NCBI GenBank assembly: GCA_013397435.1
Contig: VZRG01000373.1
Location: forward strand, 335,573 to 399,572
Direction of reading: 5' to 3'
DNA: 64,000 bases
From: Erythrocercus mccallii
Taxonomy: Eukaryota; Chordata; Aves; Passeriformes; Dicruridae
The notes below the pieces were generated by a model. It saw only the letters and a program-made list of their open reading frames with translations, searched no databases and was not told the origin of the DNA. Positions 34,801 through 49,100 of the stretch are shown here, in pieces. The first letter of the stretch is position 1. Each line of letters starts with the position of its first letter. The position numbers were made by a program, and so were the translations under genes.

Positions 34801-37800
34801 ATGTTAATTTTATTGCTAATGGCTGTTACAATAAGCAATGCTGTTACATGTTTAAAATCCTGGTAGCTACCTTTTTTGTTGTAATGTTCAAAAGATTTTC
34901 AAATGCAGGTTTTAGAAGTTCTGAATGTGTTTTGAAAGTATTTCCCTGGTTTCCTTAATGGGAACTGTGATCTCCAGGGTGGTCACTGATGCAGGTAGTT
35001 TGATAGGAATTATGCAGTTTTAACAGAAAATTATAGGTATGTGGATTTTATACAAAATAAAGGTGAGACCCTGAGATCCCTTCTAAGCTGGCATTCAATG
35101 AGCCAAACTTTTTATGTAACTTCATGGATTTGTGGAGGATAGCCTAAGAATTATGTGCTTTTCAGGATGTGAGACTTAATGCTCTGTAGGATTTCTCCAA
35201 TTACTTACAAGAATATTTTGTTCATTTTATTGGAAAGTGAATAAGCCTAGGGCATGGAAATAACTGTACTACTCTTTCTGGGCATTTTGTAGATTATAAT
35301 ACTTAGGTAGTAAATAGTCTTTTTATGAAATCTCTGGGTGTTGTAAATCATTGTTGGCTTCTCTGTATGCTTTAAATGCCTGAGGCAGCTATCCCAGCAT
35401 TATCAATAAATATTAAAAAATGTTTTATAAAACTCAGGCAAATTAAATTTGAATTTCAAAGCAAATTATGCACACAGAAGGTTGCATCTCTGGTTAAATC
35501 TGTAGGATGTCTAACTGATCCATCAAGGTAGTACACAGTTTATCCACTGTGGCAGTCTGTGAAAAAGAATAAGTTTAGACTCTTTAGGAAAATAAAAACT
35601 CACAACTAAAAAAGATTATTTGTTAGGTTTCTATTATAAGAGCATGTACAGTTCCTTGTTTTATATAGAGTCAACTAAGTCACATTAGTGGGAAACTACT
35701 TCTCAATGAGACAAAAAAAAATCTTATTTAAATTTTTAATTATATTTTACAGAGGAATATATCTAAGACAGTTTTTAAAAATCATGTTATTTATTTATTC
35801 TATGATTATATCATACGTCAGCTGTATCTTGTAACGTCTTCTGGCATATCAAAGCAAACAAAGTCATGTTACATTAATGACTTGTCTGAGACTGCTTGTC
35901 TATAATTCCATGCTCCTTTGCTATAGAAAAAACATGACCCTGAATCTTAAACAGCTTTTGAATAAAGACACCTACAATTATGATATGATAAAAAGTCCAT
36001 AGGTTTTTGACTTAGTGCTGTTTTCTTCATTTAGTGGGTTTTGCTTCAATTTAGATTTGCATGTTCGGCAATCAAAAAACCAAAAAAGGTATTTTAATTC
36101 AGTGCAACTTAAAAAGTCTGTTTCTAGACTATCTAGTGCTGCCAAAATAGAATATTTTAAATGAGAACTGATTAAAAGGAAAGAAAAATGTGATTATATG
36201 TTCATATGTAGTGTAATTGTTAAGTTTTCCACATCTTCATCTGCTACAGGGGGACTTGTTCTTTGGGGATTCAGCCTGCACTTTTGTCCTTCCTGTGACT
36301 TCTTATTTCAAGCTTGATAGAGAAAGCATCCACTGTTGTATCATTTCCTTAGTGCTAACAGCTTTTATTCTCTTCAACAAGTGTTTACAGAAAAGTGTTG
36401 ATGCTTATTAATCTGTTTCTTGTCTTACAAATGTGCTTATGCATGATTTGTGGTAAAATTGGCATTTCTGACAGCTCTCAGTGTAATCTGCATAGCACAA
36501 CAAGATTGTTACATTGAACAGATGTGGCTTGGAGTTGTTATTCTTCGTAATTACCATCATTAAGTGAAAGCATGTGTCAATCAACTTTGTATTTTAAACA
36601 CACCACTCATTTGTGAGACACATGCATCTGCATTTCAGATACAGATCTAAAGTACTTGGGTTTGAAATTTATTTCTGTTGTTTCTATTTAATACAATACT
36701 CCATGAAACACATAATGCCCAAAGATGTCAAAGCAACAGATCATCAAGTTAAGAAAGGCTTTACTGGGGGTTCCTGTAGATATAATTTTCTTTTTGGAGG
36801 GGGAAGAGGGGAGGGTGATATTAATAGACTCACGCGCCTTTTCTGGTGTAAAAGAAAGGCATTTAAGTTTAATGTTATAAATTTCCAAAGTCACTCTCCT
36901 ATTTTGATATTTATGACTTTCTTATTTGAGGGAAGGAGGTTCTGTTTAGTTTGATTATTTGGGGGCAAAAATGAATCTGTATCAGTAAACTGACATAATG
37001 CCTTTTAAGGATTAATGTTTGGGTCATTAATGGTGCCAGGATACCTCTTAGGGTCACAAATGTTCATACTGGTAACAAACAGGATTAGATCAGGAAATTG
37101 TATTTTGAGTAGAGCTGAAAACAAAAGGGTCTTAGCCTGATTGCACAACAAATGACAATAGAATCTGACTGAAGCACACAAAAGCAAGGACATTTGGAGA
37201 TGACATACATTTTCTCCTGTTTTCTTCTATGTGGACTTTAGTTCTTTGTGTCAGGGCAGCAGAGATGATGGCACCTAGGTACTGGGTGTTTGCAGGTTTT
37301 TCACCCTGTCCTGTGACACTTCTTCAGCGCCAAATAAGATGGACTTGTGTATAAGCCACAAAGCGACACTCACATTCAGGTGGAATTGCCTCCAGTTTTT
37401 GAGGGTATTTTAGCCTCTACCTTCACAATGAGAGCATTTGTTCTGTGATTCTTTTTTTTAACCTTCCCAAATTAATGCAAAAGAACAAAACAATTACATT
37501 TTTATTCTTTATTTTTCTTTAAGGTGTTTGCCTACTGCATTTAAGATGGTTCTGGTATCCTGGATGTGATGTGTGACTCATACCTACTTTCTGAAAAAAA
37601 AACCCAGTTATGGCTGGTTAAATAGTTATAGTTGTAGAACTATTCGTTGGAATATTTCATGAAAATATATTGTCTAGATCCTGCCAGAGGCACCTAAGAT
37701 TTCATATGAATGATGATTATTTTTAGACTCTAATCATCTTATCCTGACTGAATCTTCTAGAAGTACTGAAATAAAAATTTAAGAGAATCTATTTGAAAAT

Positions 37801-40075
37801 TAGAAGCCAGATGAGCTACAGCTAAAGAATAAATAATAAAGAACTAGAAAATAAGTCTTCTTTTCATTGAATTGTGAAGAAAAAAAATTATTTGCAGTCC
37901 ATGTCTAGAGCTAATACAGAACCAGAAAAAACATGGAAATGACATGGGGAACACAGTAGTACAGTCTGACAGATAGTGAAATCAAGTGTCTTTTCTAACG
38001 TCAGCCCTTTTAGTTAAAGAAGAAACTTTGACAGTCACTTGCAAGTTATCTTGTAGCTGTGTAAAACCAGTCACTGGCAGGCAAGAACACCAGAGCCATG
38101 CATTGATTAGTTCTTAAATGGTCCCAGCCACTTTTGCACGTTTGGTAATTTTCTTTACCATTAATTTTTCCACCTGTTGATGGGGATGATATGTGACTAC
38201 TTGGAGTTTATAACCATGCTGATAATGCAGTTTAGCAGTGTTGGAAGTCCCACAGCATTGCAATGTGGGGGCAGAGGAAACCCACACTGCCTCTGTGACT
38301 TTGGATAATTGTCCATTATACTTGCAGACTTCCAGTTGCCCTATGTGGAAGTGACTGGACTTCTATTGGAGCAAAGTGCTGGGAAGAAGATTCCCTCATA
38401 CACTTTAAATTTAATATAATTTTGTTCAAAATAAGGAATTGAACCATTGAGTGGGCTGGAATTCAATGTGCCAAAAACTGCCCCATGTAGACCAAACTAT
38501 AAGCAAGATATGTGAGATGCCAAGGCAGCTTGCAATGGTGGTGTGCTAACCAACCCTATCACTCCTTGTTCAGGAGGAAGGTTGTAGAAGCTAGAATGTC
38601 TTGATTTTATTTACCCTACCCTGATCTCCTGGGCCAGTGAAATTCAGGGTAGGTATTCTGATATTTTTTGCATGGCTACATAGTCTTTCAGCTTTTTCAA
38701 GTATAAGATATGAATAATGAAAACTTCCCATTTTCCTCAGTGCAGAGAATTGTACATGAAGTACCATATAAATGCCAGTTATCTCTTATTACATTTTCAC
38801 ATATCCTGATAAAAGAAAATTTGATTTCAAGGAATAAGGGTTCATTTCTGATGCTTTTTCCTAATTAGTGGTTTTCTTGCACTTAGAAGTCCTCATAGCC
38901 CATCATTGTTGAAGATAGTGTTATGTCTGCTTTTATGTTTTGCTGTATAATTTATTTTAAATGTTTTAGAACATCTGTGTAGTATTCAGTAAAGAAATGT
39001 AGGCCTGAACAGTGCAACACAGAGTATACAACAGACATAGTCTGCTTCTGTGGTGAAACCCCAGCATCTCTACGTTTCCTGCAGGCACACCTATTCTTTC
39101 TTGTATATTGTTATTTTAATGGTTGAACTTCCCAGGAAATTTGGCATGTTTGCTGTCAGATCCCAGCTTTATTTTAGTTATTCTACTATGTCTATGCTTT
39201 CAGTTATTTAAAATGTAAGGAAATAGTACAAGGAGGTAATGAAAATAATTAACTTTAAAAAGCAATACAAACTTTTTTTACATATTTGATTTTATTTTGG
39301 CAGTTTATTTGGATTTCAAAGGTTAGTGTATTTTTTACATTAATTATTCTGCTTTAGAACATGATGGTTTTTTTCTTGATGTTATGGTCCTATTTATTTA
39401 CATGTATAAAATGGACAATTGTTTAAACACAATCTTTGCTCACTAAGATAACATTTTCATGGCATGATGGCAGAAATAAGAGAAGAAAATAATCTGAAAT
39501 ACACACCAAATGCAAGTAGAGCAGATATTTTATTCTGACCAGGCTTTAACATTTATATTTTTAAAAAATCTGTTGTATTTTAGGGAAGTTGTACTATTGT
39601 GCTGCTGGGAGAAGCTTGTAGCTTCTTGAAGTGGGTGAAATAAAATATTTAAGTCTATACGAAAATAGAGGTCGATTCCTGGCCTTCTGACCGCTGAGTT
39701 CCTCTGAAGTAGAAGCTACATTATGAAGAAACTTCTTCTTGAGATGTTCTTTAGATTATTGTTATTTAAATTATGCTGAAGGCATATTTTTAAAAAGTTT
39801 TACTTTGGGTTCACAAGGAACAATGGCTATTAGGCTATTTAACAAAAACTCCTATATCCTTGTGTCAACCCTCAGTGCTTGTATGGAAAACTAGCAATAA
39901 TTAGCATCCATTTTTTAAAAATTTAGAACTTAGTATAAGTTTTAAATTTTAAATCCTTCCTTTCCCCCTTGCCCCCATGATATTATTTAAATGGAGAAAG
40001 GCAGCTGAAAATATCCTTGGTTTTGTTTTCAGTTAAATATCAGAGTAATTTATTTTATTCTAATCAGAAGCAATG
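34801..40075. other. Intergenic, nothing recognised
   Basis: This is AT-rich DNA with short ORFs only and no recognisable gene or repeat family. Confidence 0.5.
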
Positions 40076-40130
40076 AATGGACTCAATCTTAAAGGTCTTT
40101 CCAAGAGTAGAGGATTCTATGGTTCCATGA
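40076..40130 (+). mobile_element. CR1 LINE 3' end fragment
   Basis: The series GACTCAATCTTAAAGGTCTT, a CCAAG block, then GGATTCTATGGTTCCATGA follows the standard bird CR1 3' end (GATGATCTTAAAGGTC, CCAACC, ATTCTATGATTCTATGA). It is a heavily 5'-truncated copy, as is usual for CR1. Confidence 0.75.
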
Positions 40131-43100
40131 AAAAAACCCCCAACTTTTGTCAGGGACTTCTTATTTTATTATCTTGGAAATAACCAAGGTTATTTTCTTT
40201 GGAAATGGCAGCAAAAGAGAACATAAATTTCTATCACTTTAGCTTATTTTCAATACAGAAAATTATGAGGTCTTAAGTTACTCTTATCCCCTGAAACTAT
40301 ATAAGCTTGGAAGTTGAGAAAAGCATAGAAAAAAGATGTTGTTTGTAAAGATATTTCAGTGTTCTATGTGTGCTCAGAGATAGGCTTTTTTAGACATTTA
40401 GTGGTATTAATTTCTGTTATGCGTGTTTTATTTATTTTACTTTTTAATGTAGAACCATAAACAAATTTAGCAGTAACTATTTAGGGATGTTGGACGTCCC
40501 TAAAATGGGATATGTTTGAAATCTGGAGCAGGCATATGTTGTGTTGAGAGTAGTAGATTTCTTGTAAAAAATCCACCTATTAGGGCATTTTCTCCTCTTG
40601 ATGTGCATATATATAGTTTTCATGAATGTTAATGAGGTTTACAGAACTGCAAAGGAGAATGTGCACCAGAGTATATGTTGTATATGTGATATTAACATCC
40701 CACAGGGCTTTTGTATTCTCCTTCATGTGCTATGGAACCCAGAGATGCACAAAAGACCAGCTTAAGTCTGACATTTTATTTGTTGTATTTGGCAAAATTG
40801 CTTTTGAGTGTAATTAGCTCCTGACAAACCTGTTCCTGTCTCATTTTGGCAGCGGTCTGGATATTTATTGATACATGTACATGTACATGATACATGTGAA
40901 CAAATTTAGTTGCCTAAATATGAATTGACAGCTGAAAGAAAGTTTTGGCTTTCCCGATGGTTTATGCTGGGTTAACTGGGGATTAGTTATTGTTTTAACT
41001 GTTGAAATTTCGCTTTTTATATTCCCATGACTTTAGCCTTGTTTTGCTTGAATACTAAAACTATCTTCAGAATATTAATCCAGTGCTTTTAATCTTTCAT
41101 TCAGTAGATACAACTCAAACAGTTCTGCTTGAATTTAAGATCTATTCCAAAATGTGAAGGAAATATTTTACCTGTGGATAATGAGATCTGACAATACCTG
41201 AGCTGCAGAAGGAGGTGAAATCACTATCTACAGAAAATAATATTTTTTCTACATATTCAGGTAAAATGTGTGCACATCCCGGTAGCTGAAACATCTGTTT
41301 CTAGCTTGTTGTTCCTCATGGCTGCTTCTCAATTGGATTTCCTCAAGCAGGTCCAAAGCTTGTCACCTTAGCCAGGGTCTGTTAACTATCACCACTGGCC
41401 CCACATTAAGTAGGAGGTTCAGGGCTAAGCTAATAACTCTCCTGCCTTTCTGACTGATCACAGTGATTCTCCCTGTGGCTACTTATCATGCTGTGCTCCT
41501 ATGGGAGGGTTATCTTCTTTGTCTCTTCTTCAGCTGGGAATTATTTTTTGTTTTCTTCATTCTTAAGTTTTCAGGTGCTAATTCTGAAAGCCATGTCACT
41601 TTCTGAAGCAGCTGTTTGATTTCCATCCATTATTTCTCCCTTATCAATTTCATGCTCTCTCTCATATCTAAATTTTGCTGCTTTCCTTTTCTCTGGCTGT
41701 AAATGTAACTGCTAATTTTAAAGCAGAAGTTGTAACTTGACACAAGGTGGAATGGATGCAATAGAAACATGAACCTAATGCTAGTTTGTGTGAACCTTGA
41801 ATCAGTTTCTGTGTTGTCACAGGTGAAGTGATTTTCATGATTTTTACTTTAGTATACAGTGCTGCTTAACATTTTTACATGTCCTGTGTAGCTTATTAGG
41901 CTGTACCTACCGTGAGCTTTCTAAGAGAGCTCAGGAGAGTTGAGTGAGAGAGAAGAATCCACGAACTCCTGATTTATGGTCATTGGCTGCCTCGGGGCCT
42001 GATGTAAAGCAAGAAGTCTATGAAATTGTTTTGGTTGGCTTTAACGGGCATTGAGTAAGGCCCAGAATGAGTATTAGGGTATTCAGTGGAGGCTTTTTGC
42101 TTGCTGAGAATTTTAGAAAAGATGGTAGCAGTGCAGACAAATCCATGTGTCTCTTCGCTGGAAATCGTTCTGTGGAATTATGGAATGAACTTGAATCAGA
42201 TTTGAAAAGTGCATCAGGCTTGATATAATGTGCCAACACTTTGAGAACATATACAGTTAAAACTAAGTTTATTTAATTCTCACATTGGGGTCTGATGAGC
42301 TGTTTTGGCTTTTAAATTCTCCCTGTCTTGGGTATGATGCTTTATGTCACCTGCATTAACTGTTCACTTGATAAATGGAAAAGACACTGGTGTAAAGTGT
42401 TTGACAGAGTTTGTGTTTCAGAGAAAACTCAAACTGTGTGGGGAAAAAAAATTGGCAAAGAGAAACAATATTGTTATCTCTCCTGTATTTATGTCTGGAA
42501 AAAAGCTTCCCGGGTCATGAATAATACTGTGGAGAAGTGAAATATTTTACTGAATGAAACTAGTCTGTCATCCTATTCAGCTTTGGTTTTTGTCTGCATG
42601 TGAAGAGATCAACACAAGGACAACCCTGCATCCGTCCTGTGAATGGTAGCTTTTCAAATTGAAAACAAGGGTAAACATTGCATAACACTCACACACTTGT
42701 ATTTCTCACCTTTTATTTTACTATTTTATTTTACTGTGCTGTGGTTAGCTTGGGATTAGTCAGATCAGTCACAAAACTTGGTATAAGCAGGGACATGAAA
42801 ATAGAGCCCCTCAGTGAACAGCTAGTTTTTCATCCTAACAGGATCTGCTTGCTTTCACTTTATCATGCCAATAATTGTGAAGGCTGAACTGAGTTATTAG
42901 GCACTCTTGAAAAATTTTAATGATTTAAAATAAGATTTCTCCAAATCTATTAAGCAGCAACTGTATTTTCAGTCCGTGATGTAGTACTGCAAATTTTTAG
43001 GTCTCTTTTAAAGGTCATGAAATGGAGGAAAATTCGTGATGGCAGCAGATGAGAAATGGAATGTGAACTGAGATGCAGCCTATACAGGAGTGATCCCCAA

Positions 43101-46100
43101 ATTGTTCATGAGATAAATCTTACAAGGTTGCATAGCATAAATCAGAAATAGTTGTAAATGAACACAAGAGAACAGCAATGACAAAGACTGTTGGACACTT
43201 AAATGTGAAGAAAATAATGGCAAAATTAATAAGCAGAGATGACTGGGAGAAGATTACAGGAAGAGGTAGGGATGTCTGGGAAACATGACAAAACAGATAA
43301 AAAATCAGAAAGCAATTGAGCACCCAAACCTCTGTGTGGTTGTGTGTTCCAGACAGACATGGCAGGCAGCAGGACAAGAGAATAAGGATTCCTATCATAA
43401 GAATTCTCTTGCCAATTGATAAAATCTATTAAAATTTCTTCCTTTAATTTCTTACTCACTGATAGGTAGTCATTTCATTGTTGCTTGCTGTCCTTTAGTC
43501 ACAGTGTCCTTTTGAATCTCATCCTTTCTGACCCATCCTCCTCTTCCTCTCCTTCATTTATTGTTCTAAAGCTCTCTTCTTTAAACACTGTATTTGGTTC
43601 ACAAGTGGTGTGGAAATGTTGCATGGAAAGGGCTACTAGAAGAAAATTCTTGTCAGAATTTTTTTCAATTTTTGTTCATTAATGTTTAAATATTTACAAT
43701 GTTATGTAAGTTTAAAACATTACTAGCCAAGCTCTGACTATAACTTACTCTAAGTCTCATTCCTAGCTGATTAAATTAGGACAGTGATCTACGTGGTCAG
43801 CTCAGCTGAGCAGTGCCAGACAGGAGATTTATTATTTCAATCACTAAAACTTACTGGGGAGTTTAGTGAAACTCCCACCTAACATAATGGCCATGTTTCT
43901 CTTTCTCTACAGAAAGTCTGAACCAGGCCACTTGAAAAAAATTATCAAACTGAGAAACCTGTATTTCTTGCATTTTTTTTATCTGCAACATCAAAAATTT
44001 AATAGGGATAGGGCACTACAAATACTAGTGAAAATAAACAAAAATTATATTTGTCTGTCTGTGATAGTAGTCTGTATAGTCACTTAAGCGCACAGAATAC
44101 TAAAAAAATATTGCTCAGAATAAAATAAAATACCCTTTGTAAAACATATTTTAATTAATTCTGCAAATATCAAAAATATGACTCTGACCATGTAGAGGAA
44201 AGAAGGGAATAAAGAGAGGGAAAAGATGACAGAGAAGTTATTAATAGATAATGTAATGATCAGAAGTTTACTCTAGGGTTGAGGTAAAACTTAATGGTTC
44301 ATAAATAGCAAATTCATTATGTTTTTAATACTCAGGTTATATTAACACTATATAACATCTTTATGGTACCATTAGTACCACTTTATCCTAAACTTAGTTT
44401 GGAAATAAACATTTCCAAATCTTTTATTTCATGGAACAATTGGCCAAATAAATTATTTTTACAATAAATATTACCTGATTAGTGCATGGCTCCTTCAATC
44501 ATAAACAGACTTATAAATGTTTTATGCCAACACTTGCACAGAGTTCTTAAATGTTAACAAATTAATTTATTTTAAAGGCCATATCAAGGTGAAAACACCA
44601 GGGCCTTAGGCAGCAGGACAATACATCACAGAGCCATTTCTCATTCAGTTACAGTAATGGCAAAGGATATGTTAAGACATAAAATGTGATATGGTTTGTT
44701 AAATATTCATTTATAATTTGCATTCATTATTAAATCATGTGTTAGAACTAATCTTTAATCTCAAAAATACATAATGTGTCATGAAGTCTATTTGAAAGCA
44801 TAACAATAAATATTTTATGCTTTTTACGTTGCCTTTTAAAGGTTGACTAGAATACACCAAAATGCTTGTCATTAATGTAATTTAATTATTCTGAGGAGAT
44901 TTGGTCTACACTGATATTGATTTCAATAATTTATTTCAACCTTTAGATCAATATAAAATAAATACCTGTTTGGGAGATTGGCTGTTCTATGATTAATGAC
45001 AGCTGAGCTCCCCCAGCCCACCATGCCACAGTGTAGTTCATTGTCTGAAACCTTGCGGTGCAATGCGGTAGCTCCAAGAGGTTGATTTTCCTGAGGTCTC
45101 GAGCAGTTTGCTTGGTGATTACAGTGCAGCTGCTTCACTGCTTGTGACTGCTGGAGATCTCCTCTATATGACACAATAGCTGAAACATTTGTGCTGCTGG
45201 GAGCTGCACTGCCTGCAATGTTAGATTTGCTGGATATCCATGGAAGTGCTATTCCCTATCCAGTTCACACCCTGAGAAGAAAAGCCTGTATGAGAGGGGC
45301 GAGGGTGACGGAGAAGTGATTTGTATTATAGGAGACTAGGAGCTACCCAACGAACCATGTAAAAACAGTTCATTAAAATGTTGATGTGCTTTGCTGGTTA
45401 ATGCTAAGAGAGCTTTATTGCTGTCTTATAAAACCTCAGTAACTTCAGGTTGGAGTCAGATCAACGCATCTGTAGTAATTCAGACAAATACCCAGTTTGG
45501 TTAAGAACCACCAAAACAATTGGCAAGAAACAATAATCTTCCAAACTAAAACCCACTTGAGTATTTATCTTGTACAAGTACAGAATATCCATGCTTAATA
45601 AAAGATTTTTGGACAGAGCTACCATGTGTCAAGATTTTCCTGGATCTTGTCCCTGGAACCCTTACATGTCTGTTAGGTGGGATCTGAGGTGTTTGGACAT
45701 TTGCTAATTCTGCAGTGCTTGTGCCAAGGCTCTGGAAATACTTGGGATGGATGCTCTTAAGGTAGGTACTGTGTCCTTTACACCTCACCATATATACAGC
45801 TCTGGAAGAATTCCTGTTTTTGGAGACTACTGCAAAGAAAATAGTTAAGCCTCTAAATTATGCTTCCCATTTAACTGTTGACTTAACGTATGAGTAAGAG
45901 CTTGTTTGAAAATAACAACATCAGTGAAATGGCCTTGTTTGTTAGTTTGTCCTGAACAAAGAGTGTGATTACCCTAATTAGATGCTATGAGATTAATATT
46001 AGCAAAAGTAAATCCACAGTAAAATGAAGTTTCCTGGTTCCTGTAAGAGGCAGTGGCAGAGAAAATTACAGTTCTTCACACCAGCTTAGCAGGCAACTAG

Positions 46101-49100
46101 CAAAGACACTCAAAGCAAGGAGAATGTGACATCCTGGAGATTTTCCAAAAGCAAAGAAGCTGATGGAAACTGCAGGAAAGTGGGTGGAGCTGTCTCAGAA
46201 GCTATGTTGGGCTGCCTAAGAACTTAAAATGAATTGGGTGGTGATTAATAAAGTAATGAAGCAAACTTCCCTCCCTGAAAAGCAATGCCCTCATTGAACA
46301 GTAGGGAATCTTCTCTTATTACTCACATTCTCCTGAAAACTGCTAAGAGAGGAAAGGAATCTCTTTAAAAGATGCATAGTCAGAGCAAACCCCTGACTCC
46401 TAATCAGCCACATCCTCTCCCTATCCTTCTGGAGAATATGGACCATCAATTTTCCCGTAAGATGAAGGGGAGGCAAAGCAATAGTTTAGCATCCTATGCA
46501 TTATCTCTCTTTTTATGATTACAAATAGAACACTTAAGTTCACTGACCCATATCTCATACCAGACATCAGTAGCCAGGTCCAGATTTAGGTTATTGTTCC
46601 AGCATGGGATTAGGCCATGCGATCAGAATCAAATTTATCTAATATGATCACTTGATTGTGACATTTCTTACTGGGGCTGTATGTATGCGCAGCTGAAACT
46701 TGAAGGCATAAAGCAAATGCTCTTAAGGCCCAAAAGAACAGTTGTCAGTGCTTTCCCAATGAGCTTCAGAAAGGTTGAGGAGACACTCTCTATTGGGTTA
46801 ATTAAGCTGTCCTTTTGCTTGCAAGTTTAAAAGGAAAAAGTGTGTTTGCTCCCCATGTGGCTTTCCCAAACTCTTTCAGCTGTAGCTCTAAGCTTAAATG
46901 ACCCTCAGTCCTGCATCATATCAACTTGATGTATATAATTGATTGCTAAACATTTTTTTCAGCTTGTTAAATGGTAAGGCCAAAAAAAAAGTAATATGCG
47001 AATGTTGATTGAAATGCTTTTGTAGAGAGGGGTCAGAGATATTAGCAAGTTAAAAAGAAAGTGTGAGCTCTGCTGTGGTATGGTACTTCTAACCTATACA
47101 CTTTATTTTGGATAATTGATCCCACATGTTTACTCTAAGGACATTTTTGTCAGGTTTCAAACTGCAAATACTAGAATTTAGAGTAGAGTGTGCTTCAGTA
47201 AGGACACTATGCAGAATGCTCAGCAATGTAGATTGCTGGTATTATAATGGCAACCATTCTAAAAGGAATAATTACAGTAGCTTGTAATTGTGTGGTGAGG
47301 TAAGAGGAAAAATATCAAGGTGTAAAACCTCAAAGTAACAGTAAATCTGAAATGGATGAAGACAGACATTCAAATTATAATTTTCAGCAATTTTGTTTTC
47401 ATTATAATTTGTGGGGGGATTTTTAATAACTAACATAAAACACAATGTGTTTTTCAGGGGTTTGTGATATCTTGGCAAAAAATGGAGTCTGTCACAAAAT
47501 CTTTGTAGCTTCTTTTATTGAGAAAGGTATGATGCTGTTACACAAACAGACTGAAAACATTCTGACTGTACATCCAGGAGGTTTTTGCAATGACTGGGTA
47601 TCTGCAACAGAACAAATGGTTTAGAAGTTTGTTAAAAGGCAAAGAATAATTACCCAGTCCTTGTCTGGGAAACAATACCTCAAAAGTTTAAAAAGCACAA
47701 CTTTTTAATACTGATATGATTTCCTATATTTTTTCTTTAAATTGTTAGTACTGTTACAAAAAAGGTGAGACTTGCTAGAGTTGCCCAGCCAAATTATTAT
47801 CAATGGAATTCAAAGGATTAGAAGAAAAGTTTGATCATTGCTATTTCTCTCTAGCTATGCCAGTTAATGCTAGTCACAAAACCCCAATCACTATCAGTTG
47901 CACACAGACACATCTGCCAGTGAATATAAACTCAGAGCTTTGTGTATATATTGTTGAGTAACTAATGCAGAAAAGCAAGTTTTAGTTTGCAGCAATCCAA
48001 GCAGGATTAGAAACAGTCATTTGGGGGTGCAAAGTTCAGGGTTTGTTGTACAGAACTTCTGAACTGTTCCCATCCTCTCCATAGCTTGGTTTGTCTGTTT
48101 TTCCAAAAAAGTCTAAATGTAGGATCATTATTGTATTGAATACTTTAAAAATGTATTGAAACATAATTTATTCTCTGGAATGTGGTAGTTATTTTTCAAA
48201 AGAATGTTCTATATTTGTATCTATGCTATTGAAAATTGGACAGAATATTTGTCTGGATGGTAAAGTGTAGCAGGTGTTTGATATTATTAAGTCCTAACAT
48301 TATTTTAACTGGTAGTAGCATCTGAGAATTATATGTACCTCTTAAAAATGGGACTCAACTGAAGTGATGTATTTTAAAAATTACTCAAGAAGATATATTT
48401 CACTTTTGGGATTTTAGATTTTTTTTTCATGTAATCTAAAACTATAAACATTAGTAAAATGAGCCTAATGTTATTTCAGTTCTCCCATTTACCCATAAAT
48501 AGGAACAATGCTCTCAATGTTGTTTTATTTTGATATTTAAAGGTAAGACAAAATGGGTTTAATTAAAAAAAACCCCAGTCATTATTAGGGCAGTACTTCT
48601 AAAAGGTTTTGTGTCTGCCACAACTTTTTGCCTGCAAAGGACAGTATGAGTTAGCTAAAATGGACTTAGAATCAAAACCAGACAAAAGCTACACACAATA
48701 AATCCTATTGTAGAGGAAAAATGATTGGGAAAGTGACGAGAGGAAATGAGAAAGGAATGTCTCTCTTAATATGGTCTGGTTGTTTTTATTAATTTTGCAG
48801 AAAATTGTCAGTAAATTTTTTTAACTACACAGTATCTTGATTATACATAATTATCTATGTGCCTGATATTAACTTGAAAGCTTTGTAACTCAGACAAAAT
48901 ATTTCTGGAATAAGTTTCATTTAAGACAGCAGAACAACAGTGAAGTTAGAAACATGTTTGTGTCTTCTTTTTCATGACTAGCCCATGTCTATTCTCTATG
49001 AAATTGATGTCAAAAAAGTATTATATATTTTCAGTGGGAAATAGAAGGCTGCCCTCTACTATCCTTGTCAGGACGTCGTATCCCTTTAATCATACTTTTC

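Noticed and set aside
36613..36954. 113-codon ORF in the spacer
   Set aside because: Composition is that of translated AT-rich DNA, with no recognisable motif.
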